From the NCBI GenBank assembly GCA_041311015.1, contig JBFYKG010000046.1, positions 1 to 10,733 on the forward strand: a stretch of 10,733 nt of DNA, written 5' to 3'. Within the stretch, counting starts at the first letter, position 1. Each line of letters begins with the position of its first letter. This document shows positions 1-7,016 of the stretch, one piece after another. The notes under the pieces are model-generated. The model was given only the letters and a program-made list of their open reading frames with translations, did not search any database and was not told the origin of the DNA. The stretch comes from Fluviibacter sp041311015 (GTDB taxonomy: Bacteria > Pseudomonadota > Gammaproteobacteria > Burkholderiales > Rhodocyclaceae). The translations under genes and the position numbers were made by a program.

Positions 1-403
1 CAGTATCCACATCCAGCTTGCCGCAGGCAAAGTAATCGAGGAAGAACAGCGGCTCGGCGCCCTGCACCAGAATATCGTTGACGCTCATGGCGACCAGATC
101 CTGACCAATGGTGTCATGGCGGTTCCAGGAAAAAGCCAGGCGCAGCTTGGTGCCTACGCCGTCGGTACCGGAAACCAGCACCGGCTCCTTGTATTTCTTC
201 GAGACCTCGAACATGGCGCCGAAGCCACCAATACCCGCCATCACGCCTTCGCGCATGGTGCGCTTGGCCATGGGCTTGATGCGCTCAACCAGTTCGTCAC
301 CTGCTTCCATATCCACACCGGCATCACGATAAGACAAACCACCACCGGCCTTGGCATCGTGAGCAGCAAACAGTCGGCGGGTGGGCATGAGCGGGCAAAA
401 CAT
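1..403 (-). CDS. purM: Phosphoribosylformylglycinamidine cyclo-ligase (AIR synthetase), N-terminal part
   Basis: PurM closes the imidazole ring in de novo purine synthesis, turning FGAM plus ATP into aminoimidazole ribonucleotide in the cytosol. The visible 134 codons match the start of the E. coli enzyme: LSYRDAGVD (residues 25-33), a glycine-rich GIGGFGAMFE stretch, VLVSGTDGVGTKLRLA, HDTIGQDLVAMSVND and VQGAEPLFFLDY. These carry the dimer core and ATP-binding elements. The gene is cut by the left window edge, so the 3' part (about 210 residues) is missing. In-frame ATGs lie at 409, 403 and 388. I chose 403 because GAGG sits about 7 bases upstream; the same purine run almost abuts the 409 ATG. 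The roughly 24 residues before LSYRDAG are longer than in E. coli, so the 388 start is also possible. It is divergent from hda; purN is not visible. Confidence 0.95.
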   Translation of the reverse strand, partial: MFCPLMPTRRLFAAHDAKAGGGLSYRDAGVDMEAGDELVERIKPMAKRTMREGVMAGIGGFGAMFEVSKKYKEPVLVSGTDGVGTKLRLAFSWNRHDTIGQDLVAMSVNDILVQGAEPLFFLDYFACGKLDVDT

Positions 404-523
404 GAGCATTCCTCAGGCAAAGTTGAGCGCAATGCCGTGTAAAATGGCGGCTTGCGGCCGTAAGGCCTAAATTGTACCCGATGAGCCCCCTCCAGAGATC
501 TCCTGCCCGATGCGCAGGCCCCC
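404..523. promoter_or_regulatory. Divergent purM/hda intergenic region, probable promoters
   Basis: This 120-base gap must hold promoters for both directions, but neither is well formed. For purM (minus strand) the best -10 is TACAAT, seen as ATTGTA at 471-476, without a recognisable -35 at the right distance. For hda (plus strand) TAAAAT at 440-445 is a good -10 but also lacks a -35 hexamer. A short inverted repeat, GGCC-GTAA-GGCC, lies at about 456-467. I see no match to the E. coli PurR operator. The region is called regulatory by position, not by a strong motif. Confidence 0.35.
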
Positions 524-1189
524 ATGCAACAACTGCTGCTGAACCTTCTTCCCGACCCCAAGCCGTCTCTGAGCCACTTTGTGGCCGGTGACCGTTCGGA
601 ATTGCTTGAGGCGTTGCAGCACTGGCTGGGTCAGCCTCAGGCGTATCCGGGGAATCTGTTTGTCGTGTGGGGTGCCGAGGGGGTCGGCAAATCCTTCCTC
701 ACCGGTTGCCTGGCTGAAGCGGGTTTTACCCCACTCCCCCTTGACGAGCAGCAACTTCCCTCCGACAACGCCGGCTGGTTGCTTGATAACGCCCATCAGC
801 TTGATGCCGAAGGGCAACAGAACCTCTTCCGGCACCTGATCCGTCTGGCGCAGACGGGGGAGCGGCTGTTTGTTACGATGAATGCCGCCCCCGATATGCA
901 ACGGTCGCTCCGTGAGGATGTTCGTACCCGCCTGGGCGCCGGACATATCTACCGGCTGACCCCGCTGAACGAAACCCAGCAGCGGACGTTGCTGGCCCAA
1001 CGTGCTGCCCAGCGAGGCTGGCAATTAACCGATGATGTTCTGGATACGCTCTACCAACGGGCGCCCCGCGATCTGTCGAGCCTGACGCAACTGATTGAAC
1101 GACTGGATCAACTTTCCCTGGAGCAGAAGCGACGCATCACCCTGCCGCTGCTTCGTACGGCGCTGGCCGAAACCAACATGCTTTTCTAA
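524..1189 (+). CDS. hda: DnaA regulatory inactivator Hda (DnaA-homologous AAA+ protein)
   Basis: Hda binds the DNA-loaded beta sliding clamp and stimulates hydrolysis of DnaA-bound ATP, preventing re-initiation of replication. The 221-residue product aligns along its length with the 233-residue E. coli protein. The N-terminus holds a clamp-binding-like motif, QLLLNL (3-8), where E. coli has QLSLPL. It is followed by FVAGD, a Walker A loop GAEGVGKS (50-57), a Walker B-like GWLLDNAH (84-91), and DVRTRLGAGHIYRL (132-144). R136 falls where E. coli Hda has its arginine finger. A sensor-2-like RDLSSL follows at 182-187, and the protein ends in a DnaA-domain-III-like helical lid. It is too short for DnaA and has no domain IV DNA-binding helix-turn-helix. 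The ribosome site is weak (AGG five bases before the ATG). The next gene follows after 8 bases, so the two are probably co-transcribed. Confidence 0.93.
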   Translation: MQQLLLNLLPDPKPSLSHFVAGDRSELLEALQHWLGQPQAYPGNLFVVWGAEGVGKSFLTGCLAEAGFTPLPLDEQQLPSDNAGWLLDNAHQLDAEGQQNLFRHLIRLAQTGERLFVTMNAAPDMQRSLREDVRTRLGAGHIYRLTPLNETQQRTLLAQRAAQRGWQLTDDVLDTLYQRAPRDLSSLTQLIERLDQLSLEQKRRITLPLLRTALAETNMLF

Positions 1190-1197
1190 CGACTGCC

Positions 1198-1920
1198 ATG
1201 ACCACCTTGCGCCACCTTGCACTCTTCGACCTCGACAATACCCTGCTCCGGGGAGATTCCGATTTTGAGTGGGCCCAGTTCCTGATTAAAAAAGGTGTGG
1301 TCGATCCCGAGGTTCAGGCTGCAAAAAATGCCGGGTTCTATGCTGACTATAAGGCCGGCACCCTCGATATCCATGCGTTCCTTGATTTCCAGCTAGCGCC
1401 TCTGGCGCGGCACCCTCGGGCTCAGCTGGATACCTGGCATCGTGAATTCATGGCCGAACACATCCGCCCAATCATGCTGGCCAATGCCCGAGCGCTGGTT
1501 GAACGGCATCTCGAACTTGGCCACCTGTGCGCCGTTGTCACCGCGACCAACGCCTTTGTGACCGGCGACATCGCCCGCGACTTTGGCATTCCGCACCTGA
1601 TTGCCACCATTCCCGGTTGCGAGAAAGGCCAGTTCACTGGCAAGCCCGTAGGCACACCCTCGTTTCAACAAGGCAAAATCGAACGGGTTGAAGCCTGGCT
1701 GGAATCACTCGGCCTATGGGCGGGTAGCTTCAGCGAACGCTGGTTCTACAGCGATTCGCATAACGACCTCCCCTTGCTTGAATGGTCGACCCGTCCTGTC
1801 GCCGTGGATGCCGATGACACCCTAACGGCCAGCGCACAGAATGCCGGCTGGCCCATCATTTCGCTTCGTGATGACACCCCTGCATTAGCCATTTTCAAGA
1901 AGATCGGGCTCAACGGATGA
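1198..1920 (+). CDS. HAD-superfamily subclass IB phosphatase (SerB-like)
   Basis: A 240-residue phosphoserine-phosphatase-like hydrolase. All four HAD motifs are present: DLDNT (11-15, nucleophile D11 and acid/base D13), VTATN with T115, K160 in the QGKIERV segment, and YSDSHNDLP (184-192) with metal ligands D186 and D190. Residues of about 18-100 form the helical C1 cap of subclass IB. This matches the HAD-IB group usually annotated only as 'HAD hydrolase'. Close relatives in Pseudomonas have been linked to histidinol-phosphate phosphatase activity; I recall this from the literature and cannot test it here. Phosphoserine is another possible substrate, although the protein lacks the ACT domain of longer SerB enzymes. 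The start has no Shine-Dalgarno and lies 8 bases after hda. The stop overlaps the pcnB start by 4 bases, so translational coupling on both sides is likely. Confidence 0.88.
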   Translation: MTTLRHLALFDLDNTLLRGDSDFEWAQFLIKKGVVDPEVQAAKNAGFYADYKAGTLDIHAFLDFQLAPLARHPRAQLDTWHREFMAEHIRPIMLANARALVERHLELGHLCAVVTATNAFVTGDIARDFGIPHLIATIPGCEKGQFTGKPVGTPSFQQGKIERVEAWLESLGLWAGSFSERWFYSDSHNDLPLLEWSTRPVAVDADDTLTASAQNAGWPIISLRDDTPALAIFKKIGLNG

Positions 1921-3302
1921 TCCGTCGTTTCGTCAAAAAACTGTTCAAGTCTGCAGGCAATCCGGCAGCCTCGTCCTATCGTAGCGAACCGGACATCATC
2001 CCGCTGAAACAGCATGGCATCACGCATGACATGCTAAGCCGCGGCGCAGAGCGCGTTTGCGAAGATCTGGAACGGGCTGGTTATCAGGCCTTCGTTGTGG
2101 GCGGTGCCGTCCGCGATCTATTACTCGGGCGCGACCCCAAAGACTTCGACATTGCCACCAACGCAACCCCCGAACAGGTCAAACGCGTCTGTCGCCGTTC
2201 GCGCATTATTGGTCGTCGCTTCCAGATCGTCCATGTGATGGTGGGGCCGGAACTCATCGAGGTCACCACCTTCCGCGCGCTGCACGATGACGATACCGCC
2301 ACCGATGCGCACGGGCGGGTGCTTCGCGACAACACCTTCGGTTCGCAGGCCGATGATGCTGCGCGCCGTGACTTCACGGTCAATGCGCTTTACTACGATC
2401 CGTACGACGAAACCATTCATGACTACCACCACGGTTATGCCGATCTGAAGGCCGGCAAACTGTGCATGATCGGTGACCCCGAAGTCCGCTACCGGGAGGA
2501 TCCGGTCCGGATGTTGCGCGCCGTTCGGCTGGGGGCTAAGCTAGGCCTAGAGATTGATGCGGCGACCCGCAAACCGATCCGCAATATGGCGCCATTACTC
2601 GACAACGTGCCGCCTTCGCGGCTCTTTGACGAGATGCTCAAGCTACTGACCTGCGGTGATGCGCTGGCCTGCTTAAAGCGCTTGCGTGCTGAAGGCTTGC
2701 ATCACGGCGTGCTGCCACTACTTGACGTGATACTCGAGCAACCACTGGGCGAGCGTTTCGTAGAACAGGCACTAACCAATACCGACCGTCGCATCCGCGA
2801 GGGCAAATCCATTTCTCCGGGTTTCCTCTTCGCCGCGCTGCTCTGGCACGAAGTACTGGCCAACTGGAATCAGCGTAAAGCCGCGGGCGAAATCAATATT
2901 CCCGCCCTGTTTGCCGCGATGTCCGACGTGCTGGACCGACAGGCAGAAAAGCTCGCGATCACCAAACGGCTCGTCGGTGACATCAAGGAAATCTGGTCGC
3001 TACAACCCCGATTCGAACAACGCAGCGGCAAGCGCCCCTACGCGCTGCTCGCACATCCGCGTTTCCGTGCCGGTTATGACTTCATGCTTTTGCGTGCGGA
3101 GACCGGTGAAATCGATATGAGCATTGCCGACTGGTGGACCGCGTTTATCGAAGGCGATCATAACGACCAGGAAACGCTAATCGCGAGTGCACCACGCGAC
3201 ACCGCCCCGGCCAAGAAACGCCGTCGAGGCGGCAATCGGCGCCGTCGGGGTGGCGGCAGCGGCGACGCTTCCAGCACACCAAGCGACAATGACGGCGTAT
3301 GA
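1917..3302 (+). CDS. pcnB: Poly(A) polymerase I
   Basis: PcnB adds 3' poly(A) tails to RNA, marking mRNA and regulatory RNAs for decay. The 461-residue protein is a class II nucleotidyltransferase. It has GGAVRDLLLG (62-71), the catalytic pair in KDFDIATNATPEQ (D76, D78), RRDFTVNALYYD (150-161) and YREDPVRMLRAVR (192-204). GRRFQIVHVM (99-108) is the segment that distinguishes poly(A) polymerase from tRNA CCA-adding enzyme. Residues 433-444 form a very basic tail (KKRRRGGNRRRR), followed by a Gly/Ser stretch; a basic C-terminus is usual in this family and likely binds RNA. The start at the ATGA overlap gives an N-terminal basic helix (MIRRFVKKLF) like that of E. coli PcnB. It overlaps folK by 4 bases at its end, as part of a tightly packed operon. 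Confidence 0.96.
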   Translation: MIRRFVKKLFKSAGNPAASSYRSEPDIIPLKQHGITHDMLSRGAERVCEDLERAGYQAFVVGGAVRDLLLGRDPKDFDIATNATPEQVKRVCRRSRIIGRRFQIVHVMVGPELIEVTTFRALHDDDTATDAHGRVLRDNTFGSQADDAARRDFTVNALYYDPYDETIHDYHHGYADLKAGKLCMIGDPEVRYREDPVRMLRAVRLGAKLGLEIDAATRKPIRNMAPLLDNVPPSRLFDEMLKLLTCGDALACLKRLRAEGLHHGVLPLLDVILEQPLGERFVEQALTNTDRRIREGKSISPGFLFAALLWHEVLANWNQRKAAGEINIPALFAAMSDVLDRQAEKLAITKRLVGDIKEIWSLQPRFEQRSGKRPYALLAHPRFRAGYDFMLLRAETGEIDMSIADWWTAFIEGDHNDQETLIASAPRDTAPAKKRRRGGNRRRRGGGSGDASSTPSDNDGV

Positions 3303-3820
3303 CTCAAACCGCACCGCTTCACCTGGCCGTCATCGGGCTGGGGGCCAATCTGGGCAATCCCAGCACCGCATTGCGTGATGCCGTTGCCCGCTTAAGCGCG
3401 CACCCACAAACCGCAGATTGGCAGGTTTCCCCGTATTACCGGTCAGCCCCCGTCGGCTCGGATGCGGTGCAACCAGACTACATCAATGCGGTAGCAAGTT
3501 GCCGCACAGATCTTGCCCCTGAAGCGATGATGCAATGGCTGCTTGATATCGAGCGCCAATTCGGCCGCGACCGCAGCCATGAGGTCGGCCGTAATGCACC
3601 ACGAACGCTGGACCTGGATCTACTGATCTATGACACGCTCAGCATGCACACCGACCTGCTGACGCTACCCCACCCCCGCTTGCACCAACGGGCTTTTGTG
3701 CTTCGCCCGCTGCTGGATCTGATGCCTGATATCCAGCTGCCAACCCTGGGACGCCTCGATCGCTACCTACCCGAGGTGGCGGATCAGGCCATCGAGCGTC
3801 TGCCCGCCCAATCCGTCTGA
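3299..3820 (+). CDS. folK: 2-amino-4-hydroxy-6-hydroxymethyldihydropteridine pyrophosphokinase
   Basis: FolK transfers pyrophosphate from ATP to 6-hydroxymethyl-dihydropterin, the step before dihydropteroate synthase in folate synthesis. The 173-residue product shows GANLGN (15-20), SPYYRSAPVG with the pterin-site region, QPDYINAV, and the HPPK signature RNAPRTLDLDLL (98-109). D105 and D107 in that signature are the magnesium ligands. HPRLHQRAFVLRPL follows at 125-138. The length is slightly above the E. coli enzyme (159). The start overlaps the pcnB stop (ATGA) and lacks a strong Shine-Dalgarno, so translational coupling to pcnB is likely. The pcnB-folK pair is conserved in many gammaproteobacteria. 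It is followed by panB after 88 bases. Confidence 0.95.
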   Translation: MTQTAPLHLAVIGLGANLGNPSTALRDAVARLSAHPQTADWQVSPYYRSAPVGSDAVQPDYINAVASCRTDLAPEAMMQWLLDIERQFGRDRSHEVGRNAPRTLDLDLLIYDTLSMHTDLLTLPHPRLHQRAFVLRPLLDLMPDIQLPTLGRLDRYLPEVADQAIERLPAQSV

Positions 3821-3843
3821 TCGGTGCCGGATCCTAACGGGGC

Positions 3844-3871
3844 TTGCCCAATACGGAGAGCTGTGTATCCT
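3844..3871 (+). promoter_or_regulatory. Candidate sigma70 promoter for panBC
   Basis: TTGCCC at 3844-3849 and TATCCT at 3866-3871 are separated by 16 bases, each matching four of six consensus positions. It is the best pair in the 88-base folK-panB gap, 37 bases before the panB start. No folK terminator is visible, so panBC may also be reached by read-through from the upstream operon. Confidence 0.3.
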
Positions 3872-3908
3872 AGGCATCCTTGATCCGCTTTCAACGAACC
3901 CGAACCGC

Positions 3909-4727
3909 ATGTCTGCCCAAACCGCCCAGCGCCGTCTGACACCGCTCGATCTTGCCCGCCAACGCGAACGGGGCGAGAAGATCGTCATGCTGACTTGCTA
4001 CGATGCCACCTTTGCCCGTGTTTCCGAATCCAGCGGCATTGATGCACTCCTGGTAGGCGACTCACTGGGCATGGTGCTTCAAGGTCACGACTCGACGCTG
4101 CCAGTGACCCAGGCTGACATGGTCTATCACGTTGCCTGCGTGGCGCGCGGCTGTGAGCGGCCGCTCATCATCGCCGACATGCCTTTTGGTACCTATCAGG
4201 AAAGCCCGGAACTGGCGTTTCGCAATGCCGCGCAGCTGATGGCGGCCGGCGCCCAGATGGTCAAAATCGAGGGTGGCCGCGATATGGCCACCACCACCGC
4301 ATTCCTGACCAATCGGGGCATCCCCGTGTGTGGCCATATTGGCCTGACCCCCCAGTCCGTCTTCCAGCTGGGCGGTTACCGGGTCCAGGGTCGGGGGGAT
4401 GGCGACCGCGAACGTCTGCTCACGGATGCCCTGGCGCTGGAAGAAGCCGGTGCCAGCCTACTCGTTCTCGAAGCAATGCCAGCCAAGGTCGCCGATTTCA
4501 TTACTGACCATCTGCGCATCCCCACCATTGGCATTGGCGCCAGCGCCCATTGCTCAGGCCAGGTGCTGGTTCTGCACGACATGCTCGATATCGCACCGGG
4601 CAAAAAGCCCCGCTTCGTCAAAAACTTTATGGCAGGCCGGGATTCGGTGGCTGCAGCCATCGCGGCCTATGTCGATGAGGTCCGTGCCGGCACCTTCCCG
4701 GGCCCGGACCAGCAGTATCCGGAATAA
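3909..4727 (+). CDS. panB: 3-methyl-2-oxobutanoate hydroxymethyltransferase (ketopantoate synthase)
   Basis: PanB transfers a hydroxymethyl group from 5,10-methylene-tetrahydrofolate to alpha-ketoisovalerate, giving ketopantoate, the first committed step to pantothenate and CoA. The 272-residue protein follows E. coli PanB closely: LTCYDATFA (28-36), LVGDSLGMVLQGHDSTLPVT (48-67), IIADMPFG (87-94), MVKIEGG (117-123), CGHIGLTPQS (141-150), GGYRVQGRG (155-163), LLVLEAMP (184-191) and IGIGA (207-211). The magnesium ligands correspond to D51 and D90, the substrate lysine to K119 and the catalytic glutamate to E188. The ATG has no Shine-Dalgarno; it was chosen because it gives the family-typical N-terminus ahead of TPLDL. 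The stop is 3 bases before panC, so the two form one transcription unit. Confidence 0.97.
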   Translation: MSAQTAQRRLTPLDLARQRERGEKIVMLTCYDATFARVSESSGIDALLVGDSLGMVLQGHDSTLPVTQADMVYHVACVARGCERPLIIADMPFGTYQESPELAFRNAAQLMAAGAQMVKIEGGRDMATTTAFLTNRGIPVCGHIGLTPQSVFQLGGYRVQGRGDGDRERLLTDALALEEAGASLLVLEAMPAKVADFITDHLRIPTIGIGASAHCSGQVLVLHDMLDIAPGKKPRFVKNFMAGRDSVAAAIAAYVDEVRAGTFPGPDQQYPE

Positions 4728-4730
4728 ATC

Positions 4731-5567
4731 ATGCAGATTCACGCCCAGGTCGCTGCGCTGCGCGCCGCGCTCAACGAAGCACGCCGTCAGGGCAAGACCA
4801 TTGCCTTCGTACCCACCATGGGTAACCTGCATGCCGGCCATATCAGCCTGATGCGTCAGGCACGGGCGCATGCCGATATTGTAGTGGCCAGCATCTTCGT
4901 CAATCGGCTGCAGTTCGGCCCAAACGAAGACTTTGACAAATACCCTCGTACCTTCGAGGCCGACTGCGCCCAGCTCCGCGATGCCGGTGTCGAGGTGCTG
5001 TTTGCACCGACAGAGGCCGACCTTTACCCGGAACCACAAACCTATGCGGTAGAGCCGCCGGAGATCCAGCACATGCTGGAGGGCGAATGCCGACCTGGTC
5101 ACTTCCGTGGCGTTGCCACGGTCGTCATGAAGCTCTTCCAGATTGTGCAGCCGGATACCGCACTCTTCGGCAAAAAGGATTACCAGCAACTCATGGTGCT
5201 GCGAAACATGAGCCGTCAGTTCATGTTGCCCATCAACATTATCGGCGGCGAAACCGTGCGTGCCGACGACGGCCTGGCGCTTTCATCGCGCAACGGCTAC
5301 CTGAGCCCGGCCGAACGCGCCGAGGCACCGCGTCTGCAGCAGTGCCTGCAGCGCATCCGCCAGGCTATCAAGAACGGAAATACGGACTACCCGGCGCTTT
5401 GCCAGCAGGCCACGGACGAGCTAGATGGCCATGGCTGGCAAACCGATTACATCAGCGTGCGCCGCCAGCAGGATCTGTCACCCGCCGGGGCTGGTGATAC
5501 CGATCTGGTCATTGTTGCCGCCTCCCGCCTGGGCACCCCACGGCTTCTGGATAACCTTGAAGTCTGA
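4731..5567 (+). CDS. panC: Pantothenate synthetase (pantoate-beta-alanine ligase)
   Basis: PanC condenses pantoate and beta-alanine with ATP, through a pantoyl-adenylate, to form pantothenate. The 278-residue protein has the nucleotidyl-transferase motif HAGH (34-37) within FVPTMGNLHAGH, and SIFVNRLQFGPNEDFDKYPRT, where the 'VNRLQF' variant replaces the commoner VNPxQF. It continues with CRPGHFRGVATVV (120-132), LFGKKDYQQL (145-154), and the KMSKS-like loop ALSSRNGYLS (183-192). It uses beta-alanine made by the PanD enzyme encoded next door, and pantoate derived from PanB. A GGA about 7 bases before the ATG can serve as ribosome site; it overlaps the end of panB. Confidence 0.97.
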   Translation: MQIHAQVAALRAALNEARRQGKTIAFVPTMGNLHAGHISLMRQARAHADIVVASIFVNRLQFGPNEDFDKYPRTFEADCAQLRDAGVEVLFAPTEADLYPEPQTYAVEPPEIQHMLEGECRPGHFRGVATVVMKLFQIVQPDTALFGKKDYQQLMVLRNMSRQFMLPINIIGGETVRADDGLALSSRNGYLSPAERAEAPRLQQCLQRIRQAIKNGNTDYPALCQQATDELDGHGWQTDYISVRRQQDLSPAGAGDTDLVIVAASRLGTPRLLDNLEV

Positions 5568-5619
5568 ACCCATTGTTTTATAAGACGTTTTTAGTCTAAA
5601 AAAACCCACAAAAAAATTG

Positions 5620-5648
5620 TTGACAGGCTGAAACTGACGCGACACAAT
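5620..5648 (+). promoter_or_regulatory. Sigma70 promoter upstream of panD
   Basis: A perfect -35 TTGACA (5620-5625) is followed after exactly 17 bases by CACAAT (5643-5648), a 4-of-6 match to the -10. The preceding 5598-5616 is nearly all A, which could act as an UP element for RNA polymerase alpha. It lies 33 bases before panD, so panD is probably transcribed separately from panBC. No activator or repressor site is evident. Confidence 0.7.
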
Positions 5649-5681
5649 GCGTTTCCTTTTGCTGCTCAGGGTTAAGAATCC

Positions 5682-6062
5682 ATGCAACGAACCATGCTCA
5701 AGTCCAAGCTGCACCGCGTGACCACCACGCATGCGGAATTGCACTATGAGGGCTCCTGCGCCATTGATGAAGATCTGCTCGACGCGGCCAATATCCGCGA
5801 ATACGAACAGATCGACATCTGGAACATTAACAATGGCGAGCGCTTCACCACGTATGCCATTCGCGGCGCCCGCGGTTCGGGCATCATTTCGGTCAATGGC
5901 TCGGCGGCCCGCCGTGCCTCACCGGGTGATCTGCTGATCATTGCGACCTTTGCCGTCTACAACGAGGTCGAGCTGGCCAACTACGCGCCGCAGCTGGTTT
6001 ACGCGGACGCCAACAACCGTATCGCCCGCATCGGCAACGGCATTCCGGCACAGGCCGCCTAA
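5682..6062 (+). CDS. panD: Aspartate 1-decarboxylase proenzyme
   Basis: PanD decarboxylates L-aspartate to beta-alanine for pantothenate. It is a pyruvoyl enzyme made by self-cleavage of a precursor. In this 126-residue protein the cleavage site is G24-S25 in HYEGSCAID; S25 becomes the pyruvoyl group. Catalytic and maturation residues known from E. coli are conserved: K9, R54, Y58 and N72 (in IISVNG). Length equals the E. coli protein. The ATG at 5682 was preferred over the in-frame ATG at 5694 because the first residues MQRTMLKSKLHRV align with MIRTMLQGKLHRV and keep K9 in place. The ribosome site is weak (TTAAGA). It has its own promoter and converges on cobA with 12 bases between the stops. 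No panM/panZ maturation partner is seen in the window. Confidence 0.97.
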   Translation: MQRTMLKSKLHRVTTTHAELHYEGSCAIDEDLLDAANIREYEQIDIWNINNGERFTTYAIRGARGSGIISVNGSAARRASPGDLLIIATFAVYNEVELANYAPQLVYADANNRIARIGNGIPAQAA

Positions 6063-6074
6063 ATTACCCCGGGT

Positions 6075-6917
6075 TCAGTTGGGCCGATAGAGCCTAACCA
6101 CCTCACCCACGATCAATAGCGCCGGAGGCTTCAACCCTTCGGCGTTAATCTTTTGGGCCAGCGTTTCCAGCGTTGCCATCAAAACACGCTGATCCGGACG
6201 GGTGCCATGATAAATCACCGCCACAGGGGTTTCAGGCGACCGCCCATGGGCCACCAGCGCGTCGGCAATACCCGAAGCAGCACTGACCCCCATATAAAAG
6301 ACCACCGTCTGCTGCGGCCGGGACAAGGCCAGCCAATCCAGATCCCCCAGCGCCGACTCCCCCTGCTTCAGGTGGCCGGTTGCGAAAATGACCGACTGCG
6401 CCCAATCCCGATGCGTTAGCGGAATGCCGGCAAAGGCGGCACACCCAGTAGCTGCCGTAATCCCCGGCACAATTTCTACCGTCACACCCGCCGCCGACAG
6501 GGCTTCCATCTCTTCGCCACCGCGCCCGAAAATGAAAGGGTCGCCGCCTTTCAGGCGCACCACACGCTTGCCCGTCTGCGCCAGACGAATAAGCCAGGCA
6601 TTCACTTCATCCTGAGGCAGCGCATGTTTGGCGGCTTTCTTGCCGACATAATGCATTTCAGCGCCCGGCGAAACGAGCGCCAGAATCTCTGGCCCGACCA
6701 GATTGTCGTAAAGCACCACCTCGGCATCGATAATGCGGCGCACAGCCCGCAAGGTCAGCAACTCCGGGTCCCCGGGCCCGGCCCCGACCAGGCTGACCTG
6801 GCCGCCGGGCAAGGACCGTCCGGTGGCCAGAAGCTCGCCTAGGCGGGTTTCCGGTGCCCGCTCGGGCGCGCTGTCAGAATCAGGATAATCGGGGTTACTC
6901 ATCGTCAGAACCGTCAT
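6075..6917 (-). CDS. cobA: Uroporphyrinogen-III C-methyltransferase (SUMT), stand-alone
   Basis: SUMT methylates uroporphyrinogen III twice with S-adenosylmethionine to give precorrin-2, the branch point to siroheme and cobalamin. Motifs, numbered from the chosen start: VGAGPGDPELLTLRA (44-58), YDNLVGPEIL, VGKKA with HALPQDEVN, VVRLKGGDPFIFGRGGEE (119-136), PGITAATGCAAFAGIPLTHRD (151-171 with key PGITAA and PLTHRD), and YMG (208-210). The C-terminal half resembles the SUMT part of CysG. The CysG N-terminal dehydrogenase/ferrochelatase domain is absent, so that activity must be encoded elsewhere. About 40 hydrophilic residues precede the domain. The frame stays open to a GTG at 6971. I chose the ATG at 6917 because AAGGGG lies about 10 bases upstream, and because the longer version would overlap the promoter of the divergent CBS gene. 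Confidence 0.93.
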   Translation of the reverse strand: MTVLTMSNPDYPDSDSAPERAPETRLGELLATGRSLPGGQVSLVGAGPGDPELLTLRAVRRIIDAEVVLYDNLVGPEILALVSPGAEMHYVGKKAAKHALPQDEVNAWLIRLAQTGKRVVRLKGGDPFIFGRGGEEMEALSAAGVTVEIVPGITAATGCAAFAGIPLTHRDWAQSVIFATGHLKQGESALGDLDWLALSRPQQTVVFYMGVSAASGIADALVAHGRSPETPVAVIYHGTRPDQRVLMATLETLAQKINAEGLKPPALLIVGEVVRLYRPN

Positions 6918-6931
6918 ATTGCACATGCCCC

Positions 6932-6960
6932 TTGCCAGAAGCGGCGAGGCAGCATATCTT
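6932..6960 (+). promoter_or_regulatory. Sigma70 promoter for the CBS-domain gene
   Basis: TTGCCA (6932-6937, five of six to consensus) and TATCTT (6955-6960, four of six) are separated by 17 bases, 56 bases ahead of the CBS-gene ATG. It sits in the leader of the divergent cobA gene, so the two genes may influence each other's initiation. Confidence 0.55.
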
Positions 6961-6981
6961 ACTACCCTCACACCATAAAAA

Positions 6982-6994
6982 CGGGGAACCCCCG
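6982..6994. repeat. Short GC inverted repeat in the CBS-gene leader
   Basis: CGGGG-AAC-CCCCG can form a 5-pair GC stem with a 3-base loop, just downstream of the predicted transcription start and about 15 bases before the ribosome site. It could be an operator or a 5' mRNA stem. It is short enough to be chance. Confidence 0.3.
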
Positions 6995-7016
6995 AACCAT
7001 ATAACAGGAGTCAGGC

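Noticed and set aside
467..1024. 185-codon open frame on the minus strand opposite hda
   Set aside because: It is antisense to a gene with intact AAA+ motifs, has low-complexity Gln/Gly/Arg-rich composition and no recognisable domain; a shadow of codon bias.
4554..5189. 211-codon open frame on the minus strand across the panB/panC junction
   Set aside because: It lies opposite two well-conserved genes and shows no family motif; a shadow frame.
5583..5597. Hairpin AGAC/GTCT after panC as a terminator
   Set aside because: Only four base pairs and followed by A, not T, on the plus strand; not a credible terminator.
6918..6971. GTG start at 6971 for cobA
   Set aside because: No Shine-Dalgarno precedes it, it would overlap the divergent promoter of the CBS gene, and the added 18 residues match nothing known in the family.
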